Notes under the pieces: model-generated
The model's database searches: none
What the model saw: only the letters and a program-made list of their open reading frames with translations
What the model was told of the DNA's origin: nothing
Program-made: the position numbers and the translations under genes
DNA from: Gammaproteobacteria bacterium
GTDB lineage: Bacteria; Pseudomonadota; Gammaproteobacteria; UBA5861
Direction: 5' to 3'
NCBI GenBank assembly: GCA_022360445.1
Contig: JAKSCV010000095.1
Coordinates: 1-40,512 of the forward strand
Length of the DNA: 40,512 nt
Shown: piece after piece, positions 25,988 to 35,345 of the stretch
Numbering within the stretch: position 1 is the stretch's first letter
Layout: each line of letters begins with the position of its first letter

Positions 25988-26908
25988 ATGTTGGAAGAAA
26001 TTAAAAGTTTTGTCTCAGTGGTGAAAGAAGGCAGTTTTACCCAAGCGGCAGACGTGTTGGGGGTGTCCCGGTCTGTGTTGAGTAAACATGTCAGCCGGTT
26101 GGAGGCGCATACAGGCGTTCGCTTGTTGAATCGTACAACCCGGCGGCTCAGCCTGACCGAAGGCGGGGCCTTGTTTTATCAAAAGAGCGCACGTGGCTTG
26201 CAGACCCTTGACGAGGCAATCGAGGAGGTGAAGTCATTAAATCAGGAGCCACGAGGGCAGTTGCGGATTAATATGCCCATGTCTTTTGGCATTTTGCATG
26301 TCGCGCCTTGGATACCTGAGTTTTTGGCCAGTTACCCGCATGTGTCGGTGGATATGCATTTCGACGACCGCGAAGTGGAAATGATTGAAGCCGGGTTTGA
26401 TGTTTCGATCAGAATTATGGATTTGCAGGAATCCTCACTCACTGCGAGGAGGCTCGGGCCTTGCCACCATGTGGTGGTGGCATCGCCTCTTTATCAGAGC
26501 CGGGGTTTGCCTGACACTCCAAGGGCATTGGCGGATGGTCATTGCATTGCGAGTTTTCGCTACCAGGATTCGGCGCTTGAGTGGCGGTTTGAAGATGAGA
26601 CGGGGCAACAACTCACTGTGCCGCTCAGTGCAGCGATTACAGCGGATAACAGTTTAGCTTTAAGGCAAATGGTACTAGGCGGTGCTGCGATTGCGAGAAT
26701 GCCCACTTATCTTGTGGCAAAAGACGTGGCCGACGGTCAATTAATCAATGTTTTTCCCAACTGGAAAATGCTCACGAAATCCATCTACATTGTCTTTCCA
26801 CAACGCCGTTTTATGCCCTCAAAAACGCGCGTCTTTATCGATTTTCTCGCACAGAAGTTGACGGACCCGCCTGGATGGGACCTGTTGTTATCAGGTGCGG
26901 GGGGGTGA
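25988..26908 (+). CDS. LysR-type transcriptional regulator
   Basis: This 306-residue regulator has an N-terminal winged helix (FTQAADVLGVSRSVLSKHVSRL, about 17-38) followed by the LysR effector domain (RGQLRINMPMSFG and the PBP2-like fold). The sequence NRTTRRLSLTEGG is typical of the CrgA/AaeR-like subgroup. It is divergent from the nitroreductase operon, the classic arrangement for a LysR regulator and its target, and a palindromic site lies in the spacer. The effector is unknown. Start ATG at 25988; Shine-Dalgarno is weak. Confidence 0.92.
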   Translation: MLEEIKSFVSVVKEGSFTQAADVLGVSRSVLSKHVSRLEAHTGVRLLNRTTRRLSLTEGGALFYQKSARGLQTLDEAIEEVKSLNQEPRGQLRINMPMSFGILHVAPWIPEFLASYPHVSVDMHFDDREVEMIEAGFDVSIRIMDLQESSLTARRLGPCHHVVVASPLYQSRGLPDTPRALADGHCIASFRYQDSALEWRFEDETGQQLTVPLSAAITADNSLALRQMVLGGAAIARMPTYLVAKDVADGQLINVFPNWKMLTKSIYIVFPQRRFMPSKTRVFIDFLAQKLTDPPGWDLLLSGAGG

Positions 26909-26953
26909 GGCCGCGGTTGGTGGTATTGATCTTAAAAGAGGAGGAGTCTGCAA

Positions 26954-26978
26954 CGAGGCACCCGGATGGCATGCCTCG
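26954..26978. terminator. Hairpin between convergent LysR and DUF937 genes
   Basis: CGAGGCA (26954-26960) pairs perfectly with TGCCTCG (26972-26978) around an 11-nt loop. The minus strand continues into a pyrimidine-rich stretch ending CTCTTTT, so it may terminate the DUF937 transcript; no T-run follows on the plus strand. Confidence 0.45.
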
Positions 26979-26996
26979 CCTGGAATAGTGTCAGGT

Positions 26997-27419
26997 TTAA
27001 AAAAGCTTACCGAATACGTCCTTTGCGATGTTGGCAGCGGCACCACCTAATAAGTTGCCTCCTTCGCTATTTTTGTCGATCAGGCTGGGCACCACATCTG
27101 ACAAGCCCTGTGCGGCAGTATTGGCATCAATACCCAGATGATCGGCAAAGCTATTGAGTTTTGCACTACCAAACACATCAGCGATCTGGGCAGCGGAGAT
27201 ACCCTCATTGGTCCCATTGCCTAGCCAGGAGCTCGCGAGGCTGGCAAGACCACCTCCTTGCCCCATGAACTGATTAACCAAGGATGACAGGTCAACTTCG
27301 CCCCCTTCTGTGGGCAGTAATTGTTGAAGTGCAGCGACAACGGATCCAATGTCCAGGTTACCACGCTCGGTGCCGAGTTTATTGATAAACAGCTCTGCTG
27401 CCATTTTTAAAATACTCAC
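26997..27419 (-). CDS. DUF937 (YidB-like) protein
   Basis: This 140-residue, glycine- and alanine-rich, acidic protein shows the YidB/DUF937 pattern: an N-terminal helix, a QQLLPTEGG region, then GISAAQIADVFGSAKLNSFADHLGIDANTAAQGLSDVVPSLIDK. The family's function is not established. The start is GTG at 27417-27419 (MSILKM), with GAGG about ten bases upstream; the ATG five codons later is the alternative. It follows the 81-residue gene on the same strand after 56 bp, so the pair may be cotranscribed. There is no signal peptide. Confidence 0.8.
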   Translation of the reverse strand: MSILKMAAELFINKLGTERGNLDIGSVVAALQQLLPTEGGEVDLSSLVNQFMGQGGGLASLASSWLGNGTNEGISAAQIADVFGSAKLNSFADHLGIDANTAAQGLSDVVPSLIDKNSEGGNLLGGAAANIAKDVFGKLF

Positions 27420-27475
27420 AATTTAAACCTCGCAAATGTGCGTTGAAGTGCACCAAAGCTACTGGAACTTTGGGG

Positions 27476-27721
27476 TTATAGTTTTGCGACAGCCTCGTCG
27501 AACATTTTCGCGGCAGCGTCTGTAAATTCGAAATTCTTGCGGATGTAATGAAGTGTTTTTAATTCAGTTTCTGTCACACCTTGGCCATCTTGTGCTGATT
27601 TGATCAGATCGGCCACTTCATCTTTTGAAATTTTGCCTTCACCTCTTCCGGTGGTGTGAGCTTTGGCCAGTTCCAAGAGTTCTTTTTCGTACTTTTCGCC
27701 GTCGATAGAGATATAGGCCAT
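27476..27721 (-). CDS. Small acidic protein with a degenerate EF-hand-like segment
   Basis: This 81-residue soluble protein begins MAYISIDGEKYEKELLELAK. The stretch TGRGEGKISKDE (about 24-35) matches an EF-hand loop only at the structural G6, I8 and E12 positions; the calcium-binding acidic positions 1, 3 and 5 are mostly lost, so metal binding is doubtful. The ATG at 27719-27721 has AGGAGAAAC upstream. It is encoded just before the DUF937 gene on the same strand. It looks like a genuine conserved small protein, but I do not know its role. Confidence 0.75.
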   Translation of the reverse strand: MAYISIDGEKYEKELLELAKAHTTGRGEGKISKDEVADLIKSAQDGQGVTETELKTLHYIRKNFEFTDAAAKMFDEAVAKL

Positions 27722-27844
27722 GTTGTTTCTCCTATCTTAGTTATTAAAGTAAGTTCATGAAGTACTGATCATACCCGATTAACGGCCTGATTCAACTGCT
27801 TGTGAGCCTGGCTATCATCTTAAATTTTCAGTGGTTTTTACCCG

Positions 27845-30800
27845 TCAACCCAGTTCGATCAACAAGTCGCCGGGCATGACATCATCGCCTGCGGTCACGA
27901 CGATACGGTTGACGGTGCCGGGCCCCGAGGCATAGACAACATTGACCATTTTCATCGATTCGGTGGAAAGCAGCTTTTCGCCCTCAGCAATGTCATCGCC
28001 GACTTTGACAAAAAGCTCGACCACGGTGCCAGACATCGGCGCGGCAATATGGTCAGTGTTAGCCGGATCGGCTTTTTCGCGCGTTTCCAGTGAAACACCG
28101 GAAGATTGATCTCGGACATCAAATGTGCGCGACCGACCATTGAGCTCAAAAAAGACCTGGCGAGTGCCATTTTCTTTGAGTTCGCTGATGGCAATCAGCT
28201 TGACGATTAACGTTTTCCCCGCCTCTATGGTAATGGTTTTTTCTTCCCCAACGCGTAGCCCATACAGGAATGTCGGCGTCTCCATGACAGATACATCCGA
28301 AAAGCGTTCGACAAAACGTAAATATTCCTCGAAGACGGCAGGATAGAGGGCAAAGGATGAGAGTTCCTCGTCGCTGAAGTCACGCCCGTACGTTTTTGTG
28401 AGCTGTGCATGCGCTTGCTTGAAGTCAAAGTCGGGCAGGGTTTCGCCCGGCCGGACTGTGATAGGTGGCTTATTCCCCAGGACGGCTTGTTGCAGTGCCG
28501 TGGGAAAGCCGCCATCGGGCTGGCCCATCATGCCGCTGACTAATGATACAAATGAGTCCGGGTAGGCCAGTTCTGTCCCCTGACGCAAAACATCTTCCGG
28601 TGTGAGGTTGTTTTGAACCATAAACAGGGCCATGTCCCCGACCGCTTTGGACGATGGCGTTACTTTGATAATGTCGCCGAGCATGTCATTGACAACGCGG
28701 TACATGCGCTTAACTTCTTCCCATCGGTCACCCAAGCCCACGGAAATGGCTTGCGGGCGAAAGTTGGAATACTGTCCACCTGGAATTTCATGGGTGTAAA
28801 CGTCCGCACTGCCGGCTTTGAGGTCACACTCAAATGGTGCGTAAATGGTGCGCGCCATTTCCCAGTATTCGGCCAGCGTTTGGAGTTCATCCGGATTAAT
28901 CCCGGTCGCACGGTCGCTGGTTTCCAGGGCATAGACTAGCGCATTGAGTGACGGTTGCGAGGTAATGCCAGAGAGGGAGCTGATACTTGCATCGACTACA
29001 TCCACCCCGGCTTTTGTGGCTTCCAGCAATGTGGCGACGCCATTGCCGCTGGTGTCATGCGTGTGCAAGTGCACAGGAATGGACAGCGTATTTTTTAATT
29101 CGGTGATTAATATGCGGGCCGCATCAGGCTTTAACAGGCCGGCCATATCTTTAATGGCCAGGATATGTGCACCGGCTTGTTCCAACGCTTTGGCTTTTTC
29201 GAGATAGTAGGCCAGCGTGAACTGGGTGCGTGTGCTGTCCGTAATATCACCGCTGTAGCAGACGGCGGCCTCGGCAATTTTCCCAGTTTCGGCGACTTTG
29301 GCAATTACGGGCTTTAACCCCTCTACCCAGTTGAGGCAGTCAAAGATACGGAAAATATCAATGCCGTTTTTAGCCGCCAGGTCGATAAAGTGGTTGACGA
29401 CATTGTCCGGGTAGTTGGTGTAACCGACGGCATTACCTGAACGCAACAGCATTTGGAACAGCGTGCCAGGCATGCGCTTTCGCAATATCTGAAGCCGCTG
29501 CCATGGGTCTTCGTGCAAAAAGCGGTAGGCCACATCAAACGTGGCGCCGCCCCACATCTCGTGAGAGAAAAAGCCACGCGTGGCCTGAGCTGTCGCGGGG
29601 GCAATTGCGGCGAGATCGTACGTGCGTACCCGGGTTGCAAGCAAGGATTGGTGGGCATCTCGGAATGTCGTGTCCGTCAGTAAAACCGGCTTTTGTTGCA
29701 ATAGCCATTGGCTGAGCGCTTCGGCGCCTTGCGCTTGAAATACGCGGTAAGCCTCTGATGCAACAGGTGTTATTTCCTGAGTTTGGGGGATCACAGGCTG
29801 TGGGATCTGCCGGGGAACGCTGTGCGACTGAATGCCCGGAAAGCCGTTCACCATCAATTCGGATAGGTAATCCAACAGCTTATTGGCGCGGTCTTGCGTG
29901 GGCTTGAATTCGAGCAGCTCGGGGTGCGACTCGATAAAGGTGGTGTCAAACTCGCCGGATAAAAAATCTGGGTGCTGCAAAACATTTTCCAGAAAAGGAA
30001 TATTGGTTTTAACACCGCGAATTCGAAATTCTCGAATCGCGCGTAACGCTTTGGCGGCGGCCTGGTCAAAATCCAGTGCCGAGGCGCAGACTTTAATTAA
30101 AAGGGAGTCGTAATGCGGGGATATGATCGCCCCATCGAAGCCGGAGCCGGCATCCAGGCGGATGCCAAAACCTTCGCCCGGGCGAAAAGCCGTAATGCGT
30201 CCAGTATCTGGCAGGAAACCGTGGGCGGGGTCTTCCGTGGTGAGCCGTAGCTGAATGCAGTAACCGCTTTGATTAACCTGGCCTTGCGAGGGAAGGCGAA
30301 TGTGATCCGATGCCAGAGGGTGGCCTTCGGCAACGCGGATCTGGCACTGAACCAGATCCCGCCCGGTAATGACCTCGGTAATGGTATGTTCGACCTGGAT
30401 GCGCGGGTTGACTTCAATAAAATAGTGTTGACCACTTTGGTCCACCAGAAACTCGACCGTGCCCGCGTTGCAGTAATTGACCGCCTGACAAATGGCAATG
30501 GCATCCTTAAATAAAGCATTGCGTTGCTTATCTGTCAGCGTGAGCGAGGGTGCAATTTCAACCACTTTTTGATGCCGCCGCTGAATCGAACAATCGCGCT
30601 CGTAGAGATGCACCAGGTTCCCGTATTCATCGCCCAGCACTTGGATCTCGATATGCTTAGGGCCTTGTAAATACTTTTCAATAAAAATTTTAGGGTCGCC
30701 AAAAGCCGCTTGCGCTTCGGCGCGGCACTTGGCCATGGCATCAAACAGCTCGTTATCGCTATGGACAATCGACATGCCGCGCCCACCTCCGCCAAGAGCG

Positions 30801-31300
30801 GCCTTGACGATAACAGGATAGCCGCAGGACTGGGTGAAGGCCTGTGCTGCCTCATCTGTTTCAATGGCGTCTTCCGTGCCGGGAATAACCGGCAGGCCGG
30901 CCTTAATCGCGGTATGGCGTGCAAACACCTTGTCGCCCATATTTTCCAGGACAGAAACCGGCGGCCCGATAAATTTAATCCCGGCGTCTTCACAGGCTTT
31001 AGCGAATCCGGCATTTTCTGCCAGAAAACCGTACCCGGGGTGAATGGCGTCAACACCTTTTGAGACGGCCAGATCAATGATCTCGTCGTAATCGAGATAA
31101 GCCTGGATAGGTGACTTACCCTTACCGACCTGGTAAGCCTCATCCGCTTTGTAGCGGTGCAAGTGGAGCCGATCTTCCTGGGAATAGATGGCGACGGTTT
31201 GAATGCCTAATTCCGTGCAGGCGCGAAAAACGCGAATGGCGATTTCACCACGGTTGGCGACAAGAATTTTATGAAAAGGGTGTATTTCACGAGCTGTCAT
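27845..31300 (-). CDS. pyc: Pyruvate carboxylase, single-chain
   Basis: This 1151-residue enzyme makes oxaloacetate from pyruvate, bicarbonate and ATP (anaplerosis). In order: biotin carboxylase (KILVANRGEIAIRVFRA near the start, DCSIQRRHQKVVEIAPS, EVNPRIQVEHTITE), carboxyltransferase (LLTDTTFRDAHQSLLATRVR with metal-binding residues, then HLHTHDTSGNG), the allosteric/PC linker, and a C-terminal biotinyl domain with K1117 in ESMKM. The start is the ATG at 31298-31300 (MTAREIHPF), with GAGGA upstream; an earlier ATG adds 18 unrelated residues. Length is normal for the four-domain chain; many pseudomonads use a two-subunit enzyme instead. It is transcribed alone. Confidence 0.96.
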   Translation of the reverse strand: MTAREIHPFHKILVANRGEIAIRVFRACTELGIQTVAIYSQEDRLHLHRYKADEAYQVGKGKSPIQAYLDYDEIIDLAVSKGVDAIHPGYGFLAENAGFAKACEDAGIKFIGPPVSVLENMGDKVFARHTAIKAGLPVIPGTEDAIETDEAAQAFTQSCGYPVIVKAALGGGGRGMSIVHSDNELFDAMAKCRAEAQAAFGDPKIFIEKYLQGPKHIEIQVLGDEYGNLVHLYERDCSIQRRHQKVVEIAPSLTLTDKQRNALFKDAIAICQAVNYCNAGTVEFLVDQSGQHYFIEVNPRIQVEHTITEVITGRDLVQCQIRVAEGHPLASDHIRLPSQGQVNQSGYCIQLRLTTEDPAHGFLPDTGRITAFRPGEGFGIRLDAGSGFDGAIISPHYDSLLIKVCASALDFDQAAAKALRAIREFRIRGVKTNIPFLENVLQHPDFLSGEFDTTFIESHPELLEFKPTQDRANKLLDYLSELMVNGFPGIQSHSVPRQIPQPVIPQTQEITPVASEAYRVFQAQGAEALSQWLLQQKPVLLTDTTFRDAHQSLLATRVRTYDLAAIAPATAQATRGFFSHEMWGGATFDVAYRFLHEDPWQRLQILRKRMPGTLFQMLLRSGNAVGYTNYPDNVVNHFIDLAAKNGIDIFRIFDCLNWVEGLKPVIAKVAETGKIAEAAVCYSGDITDSTRTQFTLAYYLEKAKALEQAGAHILAIKDMAGLLKPDAARILITELKNTLSIPVHLHTHDTSGNGVATLLEATKAGVDVVDASISSLSGITSQPSLNALVYALETSDRATGINPDELQTLAEYWEMARTIYAPFECDLKAGSADVYTHEIPGGQYSNFRPQAISVGLGDRWEEVKRMYRVVNDMLGDIIKVTPSSKAVGDMALFMVQNNLTPEDVLRQGTELAYPDSFVSLVSGMMGQPDGGFPTALQQAVLGNKPPITVRPGETLPDFDFKQAHAQLTKTYGRDFSDEELSSFALYPAVFEEYLRFVERFSDVSVMETPTFLYGLRVGEEKTITIEAGKTLIVKLIAISELKENGTRQVFFELNGRSRTFDVRDQSSGVSLETREKADPANTDHIAAPMSGTVVELFVKVGDDIAEGEKLLSTESMKMVNVVYASGPGTVNRIVVTAGDDVMPGDLLIELG

Positions 31301-31497
31301 GGGGGATGCATCCTCACGAAAAGTTGATTTTAAACCGAAGAAAGGGGTAATCAATCAAGCCTTGCCAGTTGAGTCTATACCACTTTGACCAAACCTGAGA
31401 AGCTCGCGCCCGCGCCAGGGCTGTTATCTGTGCCTAAACGGCCTGAATGATTTGGTCTGAACGAGCCGAGCTAATGACTGGCCTATCACTTTGAGCT

Positions 31498-31645
31498 CTA
31501 GCAGACTGTGGGTTTTCTATCTGCGTTGCCCTAACGGCGTTAAAATCAGGCTCAAAATGCTCATTTATGACACATAAACTGCGCTTCTTCGCCGGATTTT
31601 GCCTTGTTATGCTTGCCTCGATAACGAAAATCCACAGCCTGCTAG
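31498..31645. repeat. 148-bp palindromic repeat, MITE-like
   Basis: The 20-bp ends CTAGCAGACTGTGGGTTTTC (31498-31517) and the complement of 31626-31645 (CTAGCAGGCTGTGGATTTTC) match at 18 of 20. At the centre TTTATG-ACA-CATAAA (about 31565-31579) is perfect, and the arms between also pair with gaps (GCCTGATTTT against GCCGGATTTT), so nearly the whole element can fold into one hairpin. The surrounding gap 31301-31798 has no gene I can support. Confidence 0.7.
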
Positions 31646-31731
31646 AAAATATTTCAAATATGGAGATTGATGTTTGTTTTGTTTCGAATGGAGTGTACCG
31701 ATGGAGCCTGTCGTCTTTATGCTTTTGGAAA

Positions 31732-31803
31732 CATAACGCTTTGCTCACCGGAAAATTGGGATCGCCAACATGTAAACTTTGGCCAGCCTGACGCCTTGTT
31801 AGC
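31732..31803 (-). repeat. attC-like recombination site after the membrane-protein gene
   Basis: Read on the minus strand this runs GCTAACAAGGCG ... AAAGCGTTATG: a TAAC core at the 5' side and GTTATG at the 3' side, 72 bp, with GCCAA/TTGGC in the middle. The TAAC overlaps the stop codon of the preceding gene, as is common in integron cassettes. The inner L boxes pair poorly. Confidence 0.4.
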
Positions 31804-32503
31804 TTTCTGGATTGTTATTTCCCTCAATTGACGGGCGTTTCCTTCTTTTCCAAATCCAACCCGCAATTGGCACAAGTACGGCTGCCCATAACCACTGCCA
31901 ATTATTTTGAACAAATACTTTTGCTTGTTGGCCTATGGTTACTTCTGCGATGATTATTCTATCAAATGTGCGAATGACTCTTGGTGTAGACTCTCCTTCT
32001 ATATTAAGTAGAGCTGATAAGGTTAAATGGAGATTTTGTTTTCCAGCTGCTTTTGGTTTTATTTCCCATTTCCATTCTGTGACGTCTCGTCTTGAAACTG
32101 CCTGTATTTCAGGGTTTATCGCAATTATTTCAAAACCCCGTCCGGATAAGCGAGCCTCCATTCGATTAGAAACATGTATTCTCGCGCCTATCTTCTCTCC
32201 TTCTTCTTCAATCATTCGCTTAATATCATCAATTGCTTTTTCCACCCCAAGCACAAGGTGAATAAATGCGGAGTCATGAAGATTCATGGTTTTTGGTGTA
32301 TTGAAGGCAATGTTCCCTAGCTCCATTCTTTCGAGAACATGGTCTATCGCTTGTAACGGGTCTACTTTAGGTGCTACTGATTGACTCGGAGGAGCCATCG
32401 GCGGTGGTGACTCCATATTTTGCATAGGCAGCCCCACCCAAAATACGATGAGAACGATAAATATTAGGGATACGGCTATTGCAATTTTAGTTTTATTATT
32501 CAT
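31799..32503 (-). CDS. Hypothetical bitopic membrane protein, probable cassette gene
   Basis: This 234-residue protein has a hydrophobic helix at about 7-26, a proline-rich linker (ESPPPMAPPSQSV), a soluble domain of about 140 residues with alternating helix and beta (MEARLSGRGFEIIAINPE, TEWKWEIKP) and a C-terminal helix (WLWAAVLVPIAGWIW, about 203-217) with a basic tail. The soluble part resembles domains I have seen only in uncharacterised membrane or signalling proteins; I cannot name a function. The start ATG at 32501-32503 has only a weak GGGG upstream. It is flanked on both sides by attC-like sequences, all on the same strand, as in an integron cassette. Base composition is more AT-rich than the housekeeping genes. 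Confidence 0.7.
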   Translation of the reverse strand: MNNKTKIAIAVSLIFIVLIVFWVGLPMQNMESPPPMAPPSQSVAPKVDPLQAIDHVLERMELGNIAFNTPKTMNLHDSAFIHLVLGVEKAIDDIKRMIEEEGEKIGARIHVSNRMEARLSGRGFEIIAINPEIQAVSRRDVTEWKWEIKPKAAGKQNLHLTLSALLNIEGESTPRVIRTFDRIIIAEVTIGQQAKVFVQNNWQWLWAAVLVPIAGWIWKRRKRPSIEGNNNPES

Positions 32504-32522
32504 GTTCTAAATACCCCTAGGA

Positions 32523-32568
32523 GCTAACGGCCGCACGTTAGTGCGGTCGGGTTGAGTGAGTTGTTAAC
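32523..32568 (-). repeat. Second attC-like sequence with strong hairpin
   Basis: On the minus strand, GTTAAC at one end (32563-32568) and GTTAGC at the other (32523-32528) enclose a 9-bp stem CGACCGCAC-TAAC-GTGCGGCCG (32528-32549, one G.T pair). The boundary cores TAAC and GTTA and the folded middle fit a short attC. It lies 25 bp downstream of the decayed frame at 32593 and just before the next cassette gene. Confidence 0.4.
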
Positions 32569-32592
32569 TTACTTTTCAGGAGCCCTATGGGC

Positions 32593-32778
32593 TTATAGAT
32601 CTAAGCTATTTAGACAGAGCTTAACCCGCTCGTCACAGTCTTTTTGTTTCATTTCAGAAGTTATAGAAATAAAATGGTCAGCTGGTCTTGTAATCTCTGC
32701 TTTTACATCTTCAAAGTAACGACCAACCTCAGCAAAAAAATCTTCTATGTTGGACTTTGAAAGTGCTCCCTTATAAAC
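32593..32778 (-). pseudogene. Decayed reading frame, C-terminal fragment
   Basis: The minus-strand frame ending at TAA 32593-32595 gives 61 residues with protein-like composition (IEDFFAEVGRYFEDVKAEI, then CDERVKLCLNSLDL), but it is closed upstream by TAG at 32779-32781 and has no usable start codon before an internal ATG. It is best read as the tail of a lost gene, probably an earlier cassette. The rest of the 32504-32994 gap holds the attC-like site and, from 32782 on, nothing I recognise. Confidence 0.4.
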
Positions 32779-32994
32779 CTAGCCTTAAGGATTTTTAGTC
32801 TGCTCGTTCGGCCTTGGTAAAGGTTATGAGTTTTTTGTGTTGATATTAAAGTAGCGGGTGTGTCACTCCCGTGCTATACGTCACACGGTTTGTACGCTGT
32901 AAAATGAGTGATGATTATTTGAATCCGCTTACTGCCGTAAAATCTGGCGGGTATGCTTTGCGGAGTGTGAGAAGAAGCTGGCTGTGGTGATTGT

Positions 32995-33852
32995 TTAGCG
33001 GAGCAGGAACAGTGGACGTTGTGTTCTTTCCAGCATTTTTGCGGTAAAGCTGCCGAGAATAAAGTCGCGTACACGTGTATGGCTGAAGGCGCCCATGACG
33101 GTTAAGTCGATATCGTGTTCTAGTTGGTAAGTCACCAGCGCGTCTTCGGCTTTGCCTGTGAGTTGCGCAACGGTGGTGTCAACACCTGCTGTGCGCAGTT
33201 GCTGTGCGGCTTCATCCAGTATGTGTTCGGATCGGTTGGCTTTGTCGCCCACGTGGACGAGGTGGCAAGGCACATGTTGGGAGAGGGGGCTTGCCGTCAC
33301 AATTTCCAGTGCTTTTTTTGAACCCTTGCCACCGTCGTAAGCGAGCATGACTTTTTGGGGTGGTTTGAAGTCATTGTTCACGACGAGGATGGGTTGGTGG
33401 ATTGCGCGAATGACGGTTTCCAGCTGGGTGCCCAGGCCTTGCTGTTGACGTTCGTGCCGGGTGCCCCGGATGCCAATGATGAGCACTCTCATGTGCTCTT
33501 CCAGGTCTACCAGTGATTCGCTCAGGCTGCCTTTTTGTTGGCGTAATTCGATCTCTTTGACGTCGGCGGCCTCAACCCGCTGTTTAGCCGCCTGGAGCAT
33601 TAGGTTCCCTTTTTTGACGAGGAGTTGGCTGCGATGCTGTTCGACTTCGGTCAATTCGTTCAGAAGCTCTTCGGAGGCCCCCAGACCAATTGCGCCGCTT
33701 AAATCACTGACCGCCGCTCTTTGTGGTTGTCCAATGGTATGAAAGAGTTTGAGTGGGGCATCAAGGGTGTTGGCGATCCAGGCGGCATAATCGCAGACGG
33801 ATTCGGTGAAGTGAGAGCCGTCAATGCATGCAAACACGTAGTTGTGATTCAT
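32995..33852 (-). CDS. Tandem universal stress protein (UspA family)
   Basis: This 285-residue cytoplasmic protein contains two Usp domains (about 1-157 and 165-285). Each begins with the beta1-aspartate pattern (YVFACIDGS; KVMLAYDGG), and the second ends with GAFSHTRVRDFILGSFTAKML, close to the ATP-binding Gx2Gx9G(S/T) pattern. Such tandem forms resemble E. coli UspE, although its exact role differs between species. Its ATG overlaps the SulP stop codon (TAATG), so it is translated together with the transporter and may regulate or sense its activity. GGGGGG precedes the start. Confidence 0.9.
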   Translation of the reverse strand: MNHNYVFACIDGSHFTESVCDYAAWIANTLDAPLKLFHTIGQPQRAAVSDLSGAIGLGASEELLNELTEVEQHRSQLLVKKGNLMLQAAKQRVEAADVKEIELRQQKGSLSESLVDLEEHMRVLIIGIRGTRHERQQQGLGTQLETVIRAIHQPILVVNNDFKPPQKVMLAYDGGKGSKKALEIVTASPLSQHVPCHLVHVGDKANRSEHILDEAAQQLRTAGVDTTVAQLTGKAEDALVTYQLEHDIDLTVMGAFSHTRVRDFILGSFTAKMLERTQRPLFLLR

Positions 33853-35345
33853 TAGTGTCCCCCCAGTACACGCTCGATTTCTTCGGGTTTATCGTGTATG
33901 CCAAACCGGTCCACAATGGTTTCTGTGGCTTCGTTGAGCCCGATCAGTTCGACAATGGCCCCTTCACGGCGGAATTTTATCACAGCTGTATCCAGGGCAT
34001 GTACGGCAGAAATATCCCAGAAGTGCGCACGGTTGAGGTCGATTACGATGCGTTCGACCGCTTCTTTGAAGTCAAAATGATCGAGAAATTTTGCTGTGGA
34101 GTTAAAAAAGACCTGCCCGTGGACGCGGTAGGTTCGCAGGCTCCGGCTTTCATCCAGCGTTGTTTCAACATACATGAAGTGGCTGACTTTGTTAGCAAAG
34201 AACAGCGACGCAAGTAAAACGCCGACAAAGACACCAAATGCTAGGTTGTGTGTCCAGACCACGACAACCACGGTGCTGATCATGACGACATTGGTGGAGA
34301 GTGGGTACTTTTTCAGGTTGCGGATGGATTGCCAGTCAAATGTGCCGATCGAGACCATGATCATGACGGCCACCAGTGCGGCCATGGGAATGCGGGCCAC
34401 CCAATCGTTGAGGAAAACGACAAGAATGAGCAAAACAGAGCCGGCTACCAGGGTGGACAAGCGGCCGCGTCCACCGGATTTAACATTGATCACGGATTGG
34501 CCAATCATGGCGCAACCGGCCATGCCGCCGAGAAGCCCAGAACCGACATTGGCGATGCCTTGCCCTTTGCACTCCCGGTTCTTATCGCTGTGGGTGTCGG
34601 TCAACCCATCGACAATGGTAGCTGTCATTAGCGATTCAAGCAGGCCGACAACGGCCAGTGCCGCTGAATAGGGCAAAATAATCTGTAATGTTTCCCATGT
34701 CAGTGGTACATCTGGCCAGAGGAATATGGGCAGTGTATCTGGCAGCTCGCCCATGTCGCCAACTGTGCGAATATCCAACCCAACCGCTATGCTGAAAGCC
34801 GTCAGGCTCAAAATACAAATGAGGGGGGAAGGGATCGATTTCCCGATTTTTGGCAGATGAGGGAACAGGTAGATGATAGCGAGTCCTGCGGCGGTCATGG
34901 CATACACTTGCCAGGTAACATTCGTTAGCTCGGGGAGTTGCGCCATAAAAATCAGAATAGCCAGAGCATTGACGAAGCCTGTGATCACCGAGCGGGAGAC
35001 AAAGCTCATCAGGCTGCCCAGCTGCAAATAGCCCATGACGATCTGTATCACACCGGTGAGTAATGTGGCCGCCAACAGGTACTGAAGCCCATGCTCTTTC
35101 ACGAGTGTCACCATTAACAACGCCATGGCACCTGTTGCCGCAGAGATCATGCCCGGCCGGCCACCAACAAAGGCGATAATGACTGCGATACAAAAAGAGG
35201 CATAGAGCCCGACTTTGGGGTCTACTCCGGCGATGATGGAGAATGCAATCGCCTCTGGAATCAACGCAAGGGCGACCACTAAGCCAGCCAGGATGTCACC
35301 TCGGAGATTACCCAGCCAGTCGGCCTTGGTCGAATGTAATAGCAT
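33852..35345 (-). CDS. SulP family inorganic anion transporter with STAS domain
   Basis: This 497-residue protein has a SulP membrane domain (about ten to fourteen helices; [21 protein letters not shown] at the start; [20 protein letters not shown], then [17 protein letters not shown]) and a C-terminal STAS domain (about 385-495). The family includes sulfate transporters and the sodium-dependent bicarbonate transporter BicA; the short form and the Usp partner fit a bicarbonate or sulfate carrier, but the substrate cannot be decided from sequence. The start ATG at 35343-35345 follows GGAG. It is coupled to the downstream Usp gene by TAATG overlap. Confidence 0.9.
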   Translation of the reverse strand: MLLHSTKADWLGNLRGDILAGLVVALALIPEAIAFSIIAGVDPKVGLYASFCIAVIIAFVGGRPGMISAATGAMALLMVTLVKEHGLQYLLAATLLTGVIQIVMGYLQLGSLMSFVSRSVITGFVNALAILIFMAQLPELTNVTWQVYAMTAAGLAIIYLFPHLPKIGKSIPSPLICILSLTAFSIAVGLDIRTVGDMGELPDTLPIFLWPDVPLTWETLQIILPYSAALAVVGLLESLMTATIVDGLTDTHSDKNRECKGQGIANVGSGLLGGMAGCAMIGQSVINVKSGGRGRLSTLVAGSVLLILVVFLNDWVARIPMAALVAVMIMVSIGTFDWQSIRNLKKYPLSTNVVMISTVVVVVWTHNLAFGVFVGVLLASLFFANKVSHFMYVETTLDESRSLRTYRVHGQVFFNSTAKFLDHFDFKEAVERIVIDLNRAHFWDISAVHALDTAVIKFRREGAIVELIGLNEATETIVDRFGIHDKPEEIERVLGGH

